Shown: positions 23,719-23,757 of the stretch, in pieces
Numbering within the stretch: the stretch's first letter is position 1
Layout of the letters: every line of letters starts with the position of its first letter
DNA from: JAWXCF01 sp034440515
GTDB lineage: Bacteria > Bacteroidota > Bacteroidia > CAILMK01
Direction of reading: 5' to 3'
Length of the DNA stretch: 23,757 nucleotides
Assembly: GCA_034440515.1 (NCBI GenBank)
Contig: JAWXCF010000008.1
Span: 1 to 23,757 of the forward strand
Notes under the pieces: generated by a model
Seen by the model: only the letters and a program-made list of their open reading frames with translations
Database searches by the model: none
Told to the model about the DNA's origin: nothing
Position numbers and translations under genes: made by a program

Positions 23719-23757
23719 AATACTAAAAATTTAATAATGATATACTAATCCACTGCC

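Noticed and set aside
1..23757. Mobile elements, CRISPR arrays, tRNA or rRNA genes
   Set aside because: I saw no transposase or integrase motifs, regularly spaced repeats or RNA gene structure. Coding density leaves no gap above 91 bases.

Overview
The window is AT-rich chromosomal DNA that looks like a member of the Bacteroidota. Start codons lack Shine-Dalgarno sequences and sit in A/T-rich leaders, and the one promoter-like site I can defend has the TAnnTTTG -7 box of that phylum. I cannot name a genus. The whole window is a cell-surface polysaccharide locus. There are no RNA genes, mobile elements or CRISPR arrays, and no gene-free stretch longer than 91 bases.

Layout: a 5'-truncated galE lies at the left edge on the + strand. 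It meets the - strand array tail to tail. All twenty other genes are on the - strand and read from right to left. First is a PglK/MsbA-like ABC exporter (23718-21901). After 89 bases comes a tightly packed nonulosonic (pseudaminic-type) acid block: pseB, pseC, a pseA/wbpG-like amidotransferase, a pseH-like acetyltransferase, hisH-like and hisF-like ammonia donors, an aldo/keto reductase, a cytidylyltransferase/class III aminotransferase fusion, pseG, a formyltransferase-like gene and pseI. A 91-base gap with a promoter-like site follows, and then the assembly block: a phytanoyl-CoA-dioxygenase-like oxygenase, two paralogous proteins sharing an S-W-D-N motif, three GT4 glycosyltransferases, a Wzy/O-antigen-ligase-like membrane protein and a fourth GT4 enzyme. 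Many genes overlap by 1 to 17 bases, so this is probably one or two long operons.

How it fits together: PseB, PseC, PseH, PseG and PseI, with the cytidylyltransferase half of the fusion standing in for PseF, form a full route from UDP-GlcNAc to a CMP-activated pseudaminic-type sugar. The remaining genes in the block look like tailoring steps. The amidotransferase with HisH and HisF should convert an N-acetyl to an acetamidino group. The formyltransferase-like protein could acylate an amine. The reductase plus the fused aminotransferase could install an additional amino group. The oxygenase may hydroxylate the sugar or its substituents. The glycosyltransferases, Wzy-like protein and ABC exporter would assemble and export the glycan. 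GalE supplies UDP-galactose-type sugars.

The most interesting points are the hypothesis of a third-amine nonulosonic acid built by the reductase/fusion pair, the HisF-like protein that has lost the first catalytic aspartate of true HisF, and the two S-W-D-N paralogues as candidate nonulosonic acid transferases of a family I do not recognise.
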